The notes beneath the pieces were generated by a model. That model did not search any database, was not told the DNA's origin, and saw nothing but the letters and a program-made list of their open reading frames with translations. Positions 36,216 through 44,272 of a stretch of 52,796 nucleotides of DNA are shown one piece after another. The position numbers were made by a program, and so were the translations under genes. This stretch comes from Bacteroidales bacterium (GTDB taxonomy: Bacteria > Bacteroidota > Bacteroidia > Bacteroidales > UBA4417): contig JADJGZ010000024.1 of NCBI GenBank assembly GCA_016707785.1, positions 1 to 52,796 of the forward strand, read 5' to 3'. Position 1 is the stretch's first letter; each line of letters starts with the position of its first letter.

Positions 36216-36909
36216 AATAGTTATTCTACTCGTAGAAGATGATCCGAACCTCAGTGATGTTCTGAAGGATTATCTTGATTTACTGGGATATAAAGTCATT
36301 CATGCAGCCGATGGTGTTAAAGGACTCGAGAGTTTCCGTAAATCCAGGATCGATCTTTGTATCCTGGATGTGATGCTCCCCAGGAAAGACGGATTTACTC
36401 TTGCTGCTGATATACGTAATGAAAATAAGCTAGTTCCTATTATCTTTCTCACTGCCAGGGGGATGATGGAGGATAGGGTCACTGGCTTCAAAGCCGGATG
36501 TGATGATTATATCTCCAAACCTTTCAGCAGTGAAGAACTAAGTCTCCGGATAGAAGCTATTCTGAGGAGATGCATGTCTGCACAACCTGCCCAGCCAGAG
36601 CTGATGAAACTGGGTAAATATGTTTTTGATTCAGCCAATTTTGAACTTATCTATGAGAATGTACGGCATAGCCTCACACCAAAAGAGGCTGCACTACTAG
36701 CAGTTTTATGCCGTCATAAAAACACCGTTCTTACCCGGGAAAAAGCCCTTAAAGAAGTCTGGGGCGATGATGATTACTTCATTGGCCGGAGTATGGATGT
36801 GTTCATCACCAAACTTCGGAAATACCTTAAGGATGATCCCGATGTAGCCATTGTAAATGTTCATGGCACTGGTTTCCGGCTGGAAGTTAGGGAGGCGGGA
36901 AATGAATAG
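36196..36909 (+). CDS. OmpR-family response regulator (RprY-like)
   Basis: Starting at ATG 36196 the protein has 237 residues; the longer open frame to 36130 lies inside the kinase gene and would not start a receiver domain. The receiver has the acidic pair Glu14-Asp15-Asp16, phospho-acceptor Asp58 in CILDVMLPRKDGF, and IIFLTARGM and DDYISKPFS. The C-terminal winged helix is SLTPKEAALLAVLCRHKN, DVFITKLRKYLKDDP and VNVHGTGFRLEV. The 20-bp overlap with the kinase gene implies translational coupling. Its targets are unknown. Confidence 0.93.
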   Translation: MGIPENKIVILLVEDDPNLSDVLKDYLDLLGYKVIHAADGVKGLESFRKSRIDLCILDVMLPRKDGFTLAADIRNENKLVPIIFLTARGMMEDRVTGFKAGCDDYISKPFSSEELSLRIEAILRRCMSAQPAQPELMKLGKYVFDSANFELIYENVRHSLTPKEAALLAVLCRHKNTVLTREKALKEVWGDDDYFIGRSMDVFITKLRKYLKDDPDVAIVNVHGTGFRLEVREAGNE

Positions 36910-36911
36910 TA

Positions 36912-37078
36912 CCCCAAAGGGGAACCTTTGGCTCTGAGCCCGCCTGACCGAGGAAATTGCGCGTAAATAAAGATAATTCTCTCAGTCGGGCAGGTGCTGA
37001 GTGCTGAGTGCCGGGTGCCGGGTGCCCCAAAGGGGAGCCTTTGGCTCTGAGTGCTGAGTGCTGGGTGAAAAGTGCTGG
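36912..37078. repeat. Intergenic repeats: duplicated palindrome and gagtgctg units
   Basis: A 27-bp block beginning ccccaaagggg and ending tttggctctgag occurs at 36912-36938 and again at 37025-37051, differing by one base. Between and after the copies are irregular 10-bp units of the type gagtgctgag / tgccgggtgc (36995-37078). These belong to the simple repeats often found between genes in this group. No gene is present. Confidence 0.75.
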
Positions 37079-37132
37079 ACATATAGTTATTGAAAGCTGA
37101 GCTGGCATATTTTTCATAGTACATTTATTTTT

Positions 37133-37608
37133 TCCACGAATTTCCTCGAATGTTCCACGAATGCACACGAAGATTTTCCACGTCGCCGTGTCAAAATTCG
37201 ACGGATTCGTGTTAAGTTATTCAATTGCCTGTAATTTCTAAATTATCGGATTAGTGCAATATTTGTGTGTTTCCCACCCCTATGAAAAGGGAGTTCTCTG
37301 TTCTTTCGTTTAGGAGCAATCATTGTGTTCATTAATTCAATCTGCTCCTCCTGCTCAGGGGGGTTGGCTAAACAATGGGCCATTTAAGCACAATTTTCAC
37401 CTTGGTTACCCTAAAGCCCCAATAGGGGAGTTCCTATCTATTGAGTAGTTTTTATTTCTAAAATTTCTAAATTTTGAAATATTAATTTTTAATTGTCGAA
37501 TTGCCAAATTATCTCATCTCACAATCTCAACATCACACATCCGAAATCAAACATAAGACATAAGACATCCAACATCCGACATCCGACATCCCACATCCGC
37601 AAACATCC
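37133..37608. repeat. Intergenic region with two further simple-repeat families
   Basis: At 37133-37172 there are four copies of a (t)tccacgaa-type unit. From 37173 to 37490 I see no gene and no clear site, only AT-rich sequence. At 37528-37608 there is an irregular tandem repeat of a 9- to 10-bp unit, acatccgac / acataagac, about eight copies. The last repeat family ends just upstream of the -7 box of the MazG-like gene. Confidence 0.7.
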
Positions 37609-37618
37609 CAAATCTTCC

Positions 37619-37626
37619 TACCTTTG
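37619..37626 (+). promoter_or_regulatory. Probable -7 promoter box of the MazG-like gene
   Basis: TACCTTTG is an exact TAnnTTTG match, 25 bp before the ATG at 37652. Its position supports that ATG over an upstream in-frame TTG at 37493, which would translate the repeat array. Confidence 0.5.
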
Positions 37627-37651
37627 TTTTCCCAACCTAAAAACCAAATTG

Positions 37652-37978
37652 ATGACCATTCAACAGGCTCAGCAGACCATTGATCAATGGATTAAAACCA
37701 CCGGTGTTCGTTATTTCAATGAGCTCACAAATACTGCAATTTTGATGGAAGAAGTAGGAGAAGTCGCAAGGATCATGGCGCGCAGGTATGGAGAGCAATC
37801 AGAGAAAGAATCAGATAAGAACAAAGACCTGGGTGATGAAATGGCTGATGTGCTTTTTGTCCTGATCTGTCTGGCTAATCAAACAGGGATCGACCTGGAA
37901 TCTGCCCTGGCAAAAAACCTGGAGAAGAAGACTGTCAGGGATGCTGAGCGACATAAGAATAATGAAAAACTCAGGTAA
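37652..37978 (+). CDS. MazG-like nucleotide pyrophosphohydrolase
   Basis: A 108-residue all-alpha NTP pyrophosphohydrolase. The metal-binding acids are in LMEEVGEVARIMARR (ExxE) and KDLGDEMADVLFVLICLAN (ExxD), the MazG/dUTPase-like signature, and KTVRDAERH closes the domain. It would hydrolyse non-canonical or excess NTPs. The frame stays open for 53 codons upstream, but those codons come from the acatccgac repeats and lie before the -7 box, so the ATG at 37652 is preferred. It is intact. Confidence 0.88.
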   Translation: MTIQQAQQTIDQWIKTTGVRYFNELTNTAILMEEVGEVARIMARRYGEQSEKESDKNKDLGDEMADVLFVLICLANQTGIDLESALAKNLEKKTVRDAERHKNNEKLR

Positions 37979-38126
37979 AAGTTCTTTTATCAAGGCCATT
38001 GGACTAAATTTTAAGAATCATATTTATCTTTCAATTAAACTAGTGTGTAAATTATCTCCAAACCTGATTTGTATTATTCCTTGCAGAGCCCTGATAGTCA
38101 AATGAAATGCATTCGAATGCTTTGAT

Positions 38127-38134
38127 TACCTTTG
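38127..38134 (+). promoter_or_regulatory. Probable -7 promoter box of the DUF5686 gene
   Basis: TACCTTTG, an exact TAnnTTTG match, lies 33 bp before the ATG at 38168. No strong -33 element is seen. Confidence 0.4.
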
Positions 38135-38167
38135 AGGCCGATTTACACATAAACCCTGACTTTGTCA

Positions 38168-40650
38168 ATGCCTTTTTTTAGTAAGCCTATACTCCTATGG
38201 GCCATTAGTCTCTTTTTATTTCTTTCTCCCTCTCTGGCGCAGGAATTTCTTGTGAAAGGCCGGGTCCTGGATGCCGAAACCCATGAACCACTTGCCTTTG
38301 TAAATATAATTTCCAATGCCGGGCCTATGGGCGCAGCAACAGATATCGATGGGAAATTTCTGGTCAGGGATACCAATCCAATCAAGACTTTGAGGATCAG
38401 TTATATTGGGTATGAACCCATGGTATTTGAAGTCAGGCCAGATGGCAAAGACCAAACAGTAAATCTTCAGAAAAGTGAAGTCCTGCTCGAAGAAGTAGTG
38501 ATAAGGCCCGGAATTAATCCGGCTCACAAAATCATCAGGAAAGTATTGGAGAACAGGTTTTTGAATGATCACGAACGAATGGAATCCTTTGCCTATTCCA
38601 GTTATGAAAAAATAACTTTCGGACCTGAGAATGATACTCTTCCATGGTCAGATGCCATGGCATTAGATAGTTCGGCGATTAGAATGAAGAAATTTTTCGA
38701 CAGGCAATACCTGTTTATCATGGAAAGTGTAGCTGAAAGAAAATTCCTTTTCCCTGACAAAAACTATAATAAAGTGATTGCCTCGCGTATATCCGGATTC
38801 GGCGATCCATTATTTATCTTCCTGATGTCGCAAATACAGTCAACTTCGTTTTATAAGGAAACCATTACAATTTCTGATAAGCAGTATATTAATCCCATTA
38901 GTTCCGGAACCCTGTCGAAATATAATTTTGAGCTGGTTGATACACTCGTCGAACCCTGGCCCTATGATACTACCTATATCATGACATTCAGGCCACTTTT
39001 GCAGACTAATTTTGACGGTCTGAAAGGAGTCATCAGCATAAGCACAAATGGTTATGCTATCAGGAATGTAATAGCAGAGCCAGCCAGGTTGACAGGAAAC
39101 ATGACAATAAAAATTCAGCAGCTGTATGATTTTATGCAGGATGAGCATTGGTTCCCTTTGCAGTTGAATACAGATATAGTCTTTAAAAATGTGATAGGTA
39201 ATGGAAACATAACTATTGGAAAGAGCCCGGAGAATCCAGCTTCTGACCAAAGCGACCTTGTTGGAAGAGGTAAAAGTTATATTTCCAACATCCGGCTTAA
39301 TCCTGCATTTAAAAAAAGCCAGTTTGGATTTGTTGAGGTAGATGTGCAGCCGGATGCTTTCAGAAAACCTGAGCATGTTTGGGAACAATACAGGGTCGAC
39401 AGCCTGACCATCAGGGAACTTAATACCTATCATATTATGGATAGCATAGGTAAAGCCCGTCATTTTGACCGCCTTGGATATAAGCTGGATGCAATAATGA
39501 ATGGTAAAATGTCCATAGGATTTATGTATCTGGAGATGGATAAAATACTGAAGTGGAATCGTTTTGAAGGCACACGATTAGGAGCGGGGATGCACACCAA
39601 TGAAAAATTCTCAAAAATTATTCAACTGGGGGCTTATGGAGGATATGGATTCAAAGATCATAAGATAAAGTATGGCGGTAATGCTGAAATCCTTTTTAAC
39701 CGGCTTTATGAATCAAAGGTTGGGTTTTCATACGAAGACGATCTTAACGAAGCGGGTCTTGAAGATCCTTTTATGAATAATAAACTCTTCACTAATCCTG
39801 AGAATTACAGGCAGCTTCTGGTGAGTAGGATGGATCATGCTAAATCGTTTAAAATTGCTTTGAGCAGCAGGTTCCTGAATTATACCAAAGTTGAATTATC
39901 ATTACTGAAATCACATATTATTCCTCAATACGATTATGGCTACATAACCCATAGAAACGAAGGGTTGCAGGTAATATCCAAAGAGTTTGATATAACGGAG
40001 GCAAATATACAGATCCGATTTGCCTATGGCGAAAAGTTTATGAGGAACAGTCGGTCACTGGTATCCATGGGAACCACCTATCCAATTGTTTGGTTAAACC
40101 TGGCCGGAGCCTTCAATGGAATGGCTGGAGGTCAATATTCCTATAAAGGCTCAACCTAAAAGTTCAGAAGACATTTTCCTTTAAGTACCTGGGAAAGAGT
40201 TCTTTCACGCTTCTAACGGGCTTAATGGACAAGGATGCTCCTTATCCTTGTCTTTTCAATGCATTGAGCGATTATGCAGTTTTCTCTGTTTACTCATTAA
40301 ATAGTTTTGCTACTATGAGAATGGGTGAGTTCGTTGCCGATCGTTATGCTGCTCTCTTCTTACGCCATAATTTCGCAAGCCTTCTCTTCAGAAGCAAACA
40401 TTTCAATCCGCAACCTGAATTAGTAACAAGTATAGGTATCGGAACCCTTTCACACCCTGAAAATCATACAGGCTTTGAAGTTAAAAGCTATGAAAAAGGT
40501 TATTTCGAGTCAGGACTCCTGATCAACAACCTTTTAAATATTGGTCTTACAAAATTAGGGGTGGGAGCATTCTATAGATACGGCTATTATTCCCTTCCTG
40601 CCTGGAAAGAAAACCTGGCATTTAAATTGACAGTCGGATTCTTATTTTAA
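38168..40650 (+). CDS. DUF5686 outer-membrane protein with carboxypeptidase-regulatory-like domain (frameshift near 40155)
   Basis: About 830 codons if one base shift near 40155 is repaired. The signal peptide (MPFFSKPILLWAISLFLF then LSPSLAQ) is followed by a CarboxypepD_reg-like domain (VKGRVLDAETHEPLAFVNI, ISYIGYEPMVFEV), then the DUF5686 body (IRPGINPAHKIIRKVLENR, RFEGTRLGAGMHTNEKFSKI) and beta-barrel strands ending AFKLTVGFLF. As written, the first frame stops at 40159. The second frame carries on without loss from NLKVQKTFSFKYLGKSSFTL through LTGLMDKDAPYPCLFNA. The function is unknown; the protein probably sits in the outer membrane. An in-frame TTG two codons upstream is a weaker start. 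Confidence 0.85.
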
Positions 40651-40839
40651 TAGGTTAATTAATGATAATCAAATAAATGATCAGTATGCATCCTGGTTAG
40701 ATTCTTGTGTTATGAACTTCGACATGCAATACCATTAGAATTAACGGGTCTTTAACTGCTCTTTCACTATCTCATCCTAAAAACCATTAATATTTTCAAG
40801 AAATACCCATTTCCTGGCAATGCTATGATTGGGATTCAC

Positions 40840-40847
40840 TAATTTTG
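40840..40847 (+). promoter_or_regulatory. Probable -7 promoter box of hutU
   Basis: TAATTTTG is an exact TAnnTTTG box about 51 bp before the hutU ATG. The region 40651-40839 between the DUF5686 gene and this box holds no other recognisable element. Confidence 0.45.
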
Positions 40848-40898
40848 TCAGTAGATTTATGACAGAAATATTGATAATGAGTTAATTGCATACTTAAT

Positions 40899-42905
40899 AT
40901 GAACAAAGACGAATTCAGGAAAGCCGTTCTCCAGGGGATACCATCCAGCCTTCCCTTAGCCCCCTTTTTTGACCCGGAAGTGAATCATGCTCCTGTCAGG
41001 AAAGATATATTGAATGCAGAAGAAAAAAAACTAGCCTTACGCAATGCCTTGAGGTATTTCGATAAGAAGCATCATGAGGTGCTGGCTCCCGAATTTGCAG
41101 AAGAACTTAATAAATACGGCCGTATATACATGTATCGCTTCCGTCCGGCGTATCCCATGTTTGCCAGGCCAATCGAAGAGTATCCCGCTAAATGCCAGCA
41201 AGCAGCAGCTATTATGCTGATGATTCAGAATAACCTGGATCCGGTTGTTGCTCAGCATCCCCATGAATTGATCACCTATGGCGGGAATGGTGCTGTTTTT
41301 CAGAATTGGGCACAATATCTGCTTACCATGAAGTACCTGTCGGAAATGACTGATGAGCAGACACTCGTCATGTATTCCGGCCATCCGCTTGGTTTATTTC
41401 CTTCACATAAAGATGCACCCAGGGTTGTGGTAACAAATGGAATGGTAATCCCCAATTATTCCAAACCTGACGATTGGGAACGCTTCAATGCTTTAGGGGT
41501 TTCTCAATACGGACAAATGACTGCCGGTTCCTATATGTATATCGGTCCGCAAGGGATTGTTCATGGGACAACCATTACTGTGCTGAATGCCGGACGCAAA
41601 ATTCAAAAGGGAGATGAAGGCCTGGCAGGAAAGATATTTGTTACCTCCGGACTTGGAGGCATGTCAGGTGCGCAGCCCAAAGCCGCTGTAATTGCCGGAG
41701 CCATTGGAGTGATTGCTGAGATCAACCCCAAAGCTGTGTATACCCGCCATTCCCAGGGATGGGTGGATGAAGTTTATTCAAATTTGGATGAACTGATGAC
41801 CAGGATCAGGAAGGCAAAAACAGGGAAAGAAGCTGTTTCACTGGCATACCAGGGCAATGTGGTTGACCTGTGGGAACGCCTTGCAAAGGATAATATTGAA
41901 GTTGAAATGGGCTCAGATCAAACCTCTCTTCATAATCCATGGGCAGGAGGTTATTATCCTGCAGGCCTAAGTTTTGAAGAATCCAAACAAATGATGGCTG
42001 CCGAACCTGAAAAATTCAGGGAGAAAGTGCAGGAATCATTACGCCGACAAGTAGTTGCCATAAATAAACTGACTGCAAAAGGTATGTACTTCTTCGACTA
42101 TGGAAATGCATTCCTTCTTGAATCTTCCCGTGCAGGAGCTGATATTATGAGTCCAGATGGCACTTTCCGGTATCCTTCCTATGTTCAGGATATCATGGGT
42201 CCAATGTGTTTCGATTATGGATTCGGACCCTTCCGCTGGGTTTGTACTTCAGGAAAGTCGGAAGACCTGGACAAAACTGACCAGATTGCTATGGAAGTAC
42301 TTGAATTGCTTGCCAAAGATTCTCCTAAAGAGATTATGCAGCAAATGCATGATAATATCCGCTGGATCAGGGAAGCCAAACAAAACAAACTGGTTGTCGG
42401 GTCACAGGCGCGCATTCTTTATGCTGATTGCCTTGGAAGGACCCGTATTGCTGAAGCTTTCAATAAAGCCATTCTTGAAGGCAGGATTTCTGCTCCGGTA
42501 GTCCTGGGCCGCGACCATCACGATGTATCAGGTACAGATTCGCCTTATCGTGAAACATCCAATATCTATGACGGATCCAGGTTTACTGCCGACATGGCCA
42601 TTCAGAATGTAATTGGCGATAGTTTCAGGGGAGCCACATGGGTGAGTATCCATAATGGCGGAGGTGTCGGATGGGGTGAAGTCATCAATGGAGGTTTCGG
42701 AATGCTGCTTGATGGTACTGCCGATGCCGACCGTCGTTTAAAGAATATGCTTCATTGGGATGTGAATAATGGTATTGCCCGCCGCAGCTGGGCTCGTAAT
42801 GAAGGGGCAATGTTTGCTATTCAAAGGGCAATGCAGGAAGAACCTGGACTGAAGGTAACTCTTCCCAATATTGTTGACGACAGCCTGCTCAATGTTTTGT
42901 TCTGA
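40899..42905 (+). CDS. hutU: Urocanate hydratase
   Basis: A 668-residue cytosolic NAD+-dependent enzyme that converts urocanate to imidazolone propionate, the second step of histidine breakdown. Highly conserved blocks are visible: YGRIYMYRFRPAYPM, ELITYGGNGAVFQNWAQY, YSGHPLGLFPSH, YGQMTAGSYMYIGPQGIVHG, FVTSGLGGMSGAQPKA (NAD-binding), DQTSLHNPWAGGYYPAGL, GRDHHDVSGTDSPYRET and WVSIHNGGGVGWGEVINGGF. It is the longer Bacteroidota form. No other hut gene (hutH, hutI, ftcD) lies next to it. It is intact and has its own promoter box. Confidence 0.96.
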   Translation: MNKDEFRKAVLQGIPSSLPLAPFFDPEVNHAPVRKDILNAEEKKLALRNALRYFDKKHHEVLAPEFAEELNKYGRIYMYRFRPAYPMFARPIEEYPAKCQQAAAIMLMIQNNLDPVVAQHPHELITYGGNGAVFQNWAQYLLTMKYLSEMTDEQTLVMYSGHPLGLFPSHKDAPRVVVTNGMVIPNYSKPDDWERFNALGVSQYGQMTAGSYMYIGPQGIVHGTTITVLNAGRKIQKGDEGLAGKIFVTSGLGGMSGAQPKAAVIAGAIGVIAEINPKAVYTRHSQGWVDEVYSNLDELMTRIRKAKTGKEAVSLAYQGNVVDLWERLAKDNIEVEMGSDQTSLHNPWAGGYYPAGLSFEESKQMMAAEPEKFREKVQESLRRQVVAINKLTAKGMYFFDYGNAFLLESSRAGADIMSPDGTFRYPSYVQDIMGPMCFDYGFGPFRWVCTSGKSEDLDKTDQIAMEVLELLAKDSPKEIMQQMHDNIRWIREAKQNKLVVGSQARILYADCLGRTRIAEAFNKAILEGRISAPVVLGRDHHDVSGTDSPYRETSNIYDGSRFTADMAIQNVIGDSFRGATWVSIHNGGGVGWGEVINGGFGMLLDGTADADRRLKNMLHWDVNNGIARRSWARNEGAMFAIQRAMQEEPGLKVTLPNIVDDSLLNVLF

Positions 42906-42907
42906 TT

Positions 42908-43060
42908 GAAATCCCCCTGAATCACCCTTTTCCAAAGGGGGACGCTTATTGCAGTCCCCCTTTTTTCAAAAGGGGGTGTCCAAAGATGCCATCAGGAAGC
43001 AAAATCCTTCTGAGAAGTATCCCCATCAAATCCCCCTTTTCCAAATGGTGACGGCAATGG
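42908..43060. repeat. Left palindromic repeat array flanking the DUF559 gene
   Basis: It begins three bases after the hutU stop. It holds hairpin-forming units such as cccttttccaaaggggg (near 42925-42941) and cccccttttttcaaaaggggg (42956-42976), then a 57-bp block at about 42982-43038 that recurs on the right side of the DUF559 gene at 43703-43759 with 49 of 57 identical bases. From 43060 to the gene start the sequence is AT-rich without a clear element. Confidence 0.8.
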
Positions 43061-43189
43061 GTTCATTGTCAGCCAATAAAGAGATCTTCATAGCAGTAAA
43101 AATTCATCTACATTGTCTTAAAATTCAGTATATTTGATTCTTTAGATTATAATTTACTTTATCAATAATTTCTATTTATCTGCATTTTT

Positions 43190-43567
43190 ATGTCATCATT
43201 ATCTCATTACAATAAGAATTTTAAACCTTTAGCAAGGAAACTAAGAAAAGATGGTACAAAGGGAGAGGCTATCCTTTGGAAAAAAGCTCTTAAAGCTAGA
43301 GCTATGGAAGGATATCAGTTCAATAGGCAATTTTCCATTGATAACTATATTGTTGATTTTTTATGTCGAAAATTATACCTGATCATCGAAATTGATGGAA
43401 GCAGCCATTTAACTAAAGGCAAGCAGGATGCGGAAAGACAGGATTACTTAGAGAAACTTGGCTATACAGTGATTCGCTTTTCTGAGTATGAGGCAGTCTA
43501 TAGGACTGATGATGTGGTGAAAAGTATCTATACTGCGATTAAATTACAAGAACGGCGGAAATATTAA
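43190..43567 (+). CDS. DUF559 endonuclease-domain protein (Vsr-like, PD-(D/E)XK superfamily)
   Basis: A 125-residue protein with the complete DUF559 signature: ARKLRKDGTKGEAILWKKAL, GYQFNRQFSIDNYIVDFLC, LYLIIEIDGSSHLTKGKQD (the core D..ExD catalytic strand pair), AERQDYLEKLGYTVIRFSE and a C-terminal helix. The family is related to very-short-patch repair (Vsr) nucleases and is presumed to cut DNA. It is monocistronic, and its stop codon TAA (43565-43567) forms the first bases of the right repeat array. It is neatly bracketed by related palindromic repeats, unlike any other gene in the window. Confidence 0.88.
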   Translation: MSSLSHYNKNFKPLARKLRKDGTKGEAILWKKALKARAMEGYQFNRQFSIDNYIVDFLCRKLYLIIEIDGSSHLTKGKQDAERQDYLEKLGYTVIRFSEYEAVYRTDDVVKSIYTAIKLQERRKY

Positions 43568-43842
43568 TCCCCCTTAATCCCCCTTTTCCAAAGGGGGACG
43601 GTACTTGCAGTCCCCCTTTTCCCAAAGGAGGACGGTTATTGTGGTCCCCCTTTGAAAAGGGGGTGTCAGCCTTGGCTGACGGGGGATTTTTCCCCCATGC
43701 AGAAAGATGCTGTCAGAAAGCAAAATCATTCTGAGAAATGTCCGCTTCAAATCCCCCTTAATCCCCCTTTTCCAAAGGGGGACGGACTTGTAGTCCCCCT
43801 TTTTTCAAAAGGGGGTGTCAGCCATGGCTGACAGGAGATTGA
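43565..43842. repeat. Right palindromic repeat array flanking the DUF559 gene
   Basis: It starts within the stop codon (taatccccctta) and contains five to six hairpin units built from tccccctttt and aaaggggga. Two copies of aatcccccttaatccccc lie at about 43566 and 43750, and two copies of gtcagcc(t/a)tggctgac at about 43667 and 43818. The 57-bp block shared with the left array is at 43703-43759. Spacing is irregular and there are no unique uniform spacers, so it is not a CRISPR. Confidence 0.82.
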
Positions 43843-43940
43843 AACAGACAGTTAACATATTTCAACTAACAAATTCTTTTCATTATTTCAACAAGTACAA
43901 TAGTAATGTTGCATTAATCATTAGTACACATATAAAAAAC

Positions 43941-43971
43941 TTGCATATCAGTTCAAAGTGCATTATCTTTA
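43941..43971 (+). promoter_or_regulatory. Possible promoter, followed by a long leader to the beta-helix gene
   Basis: TTG at 43941-43943 and TATCTTTA at 43964-43971 are spaced about as in Bacteroidota -33/-7 promoters, although the last base of the -7 box differs. The next start codon is 300 bp away. Between them lie a gccag/ctggc inverted repeat (near 44010-44030) and an imperfect inverted repeat actgattag / ctaatcagt (near 44048 and 44103). I see no gene in 43843-44272. Confidence 0.35.
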
Positions 43972-44272
43972 GTATAAATACAAACACAAACTAAACTCTG
44001 TTTGAATGAAGGCCAGACTCGTTCCTGGCAAGTTTGCGATAGCAAAACTGATTAGAATGAGTTATACCAAAAGGAAGAACTTCTTTATTTGCAAAGCTAT
44101 TCCTAATCAGTATAATTAAGTTCCTTCTGCGTATTTGTATCCTCCGCTAACGACAGCGTTCCTTCCAGGTAATTTTCCTTCTGGGCTCTATTTTAAATCC
44201 TTTCAAATAGAGAATTTAAGAGTTGCTCTTCTAAATATCAGCACTTTAGTATTCATCCTAACTATTCAGAAT

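Noticed and set aside
37493..37651. Longer N-terminus for the MazG-like protein
   Set aside because: The extension begins at TTG, translates acatccgac repeats and lies upstream of the exact -7 box; the domain starts right after the ATG at 37652.
43565..43842. Possible CRISPR array beside a nuclease gene
   Set aside because: Repeats are palindromic, of uneven length and spacing, without unique equal-sized spacers, and no cas gene is present.
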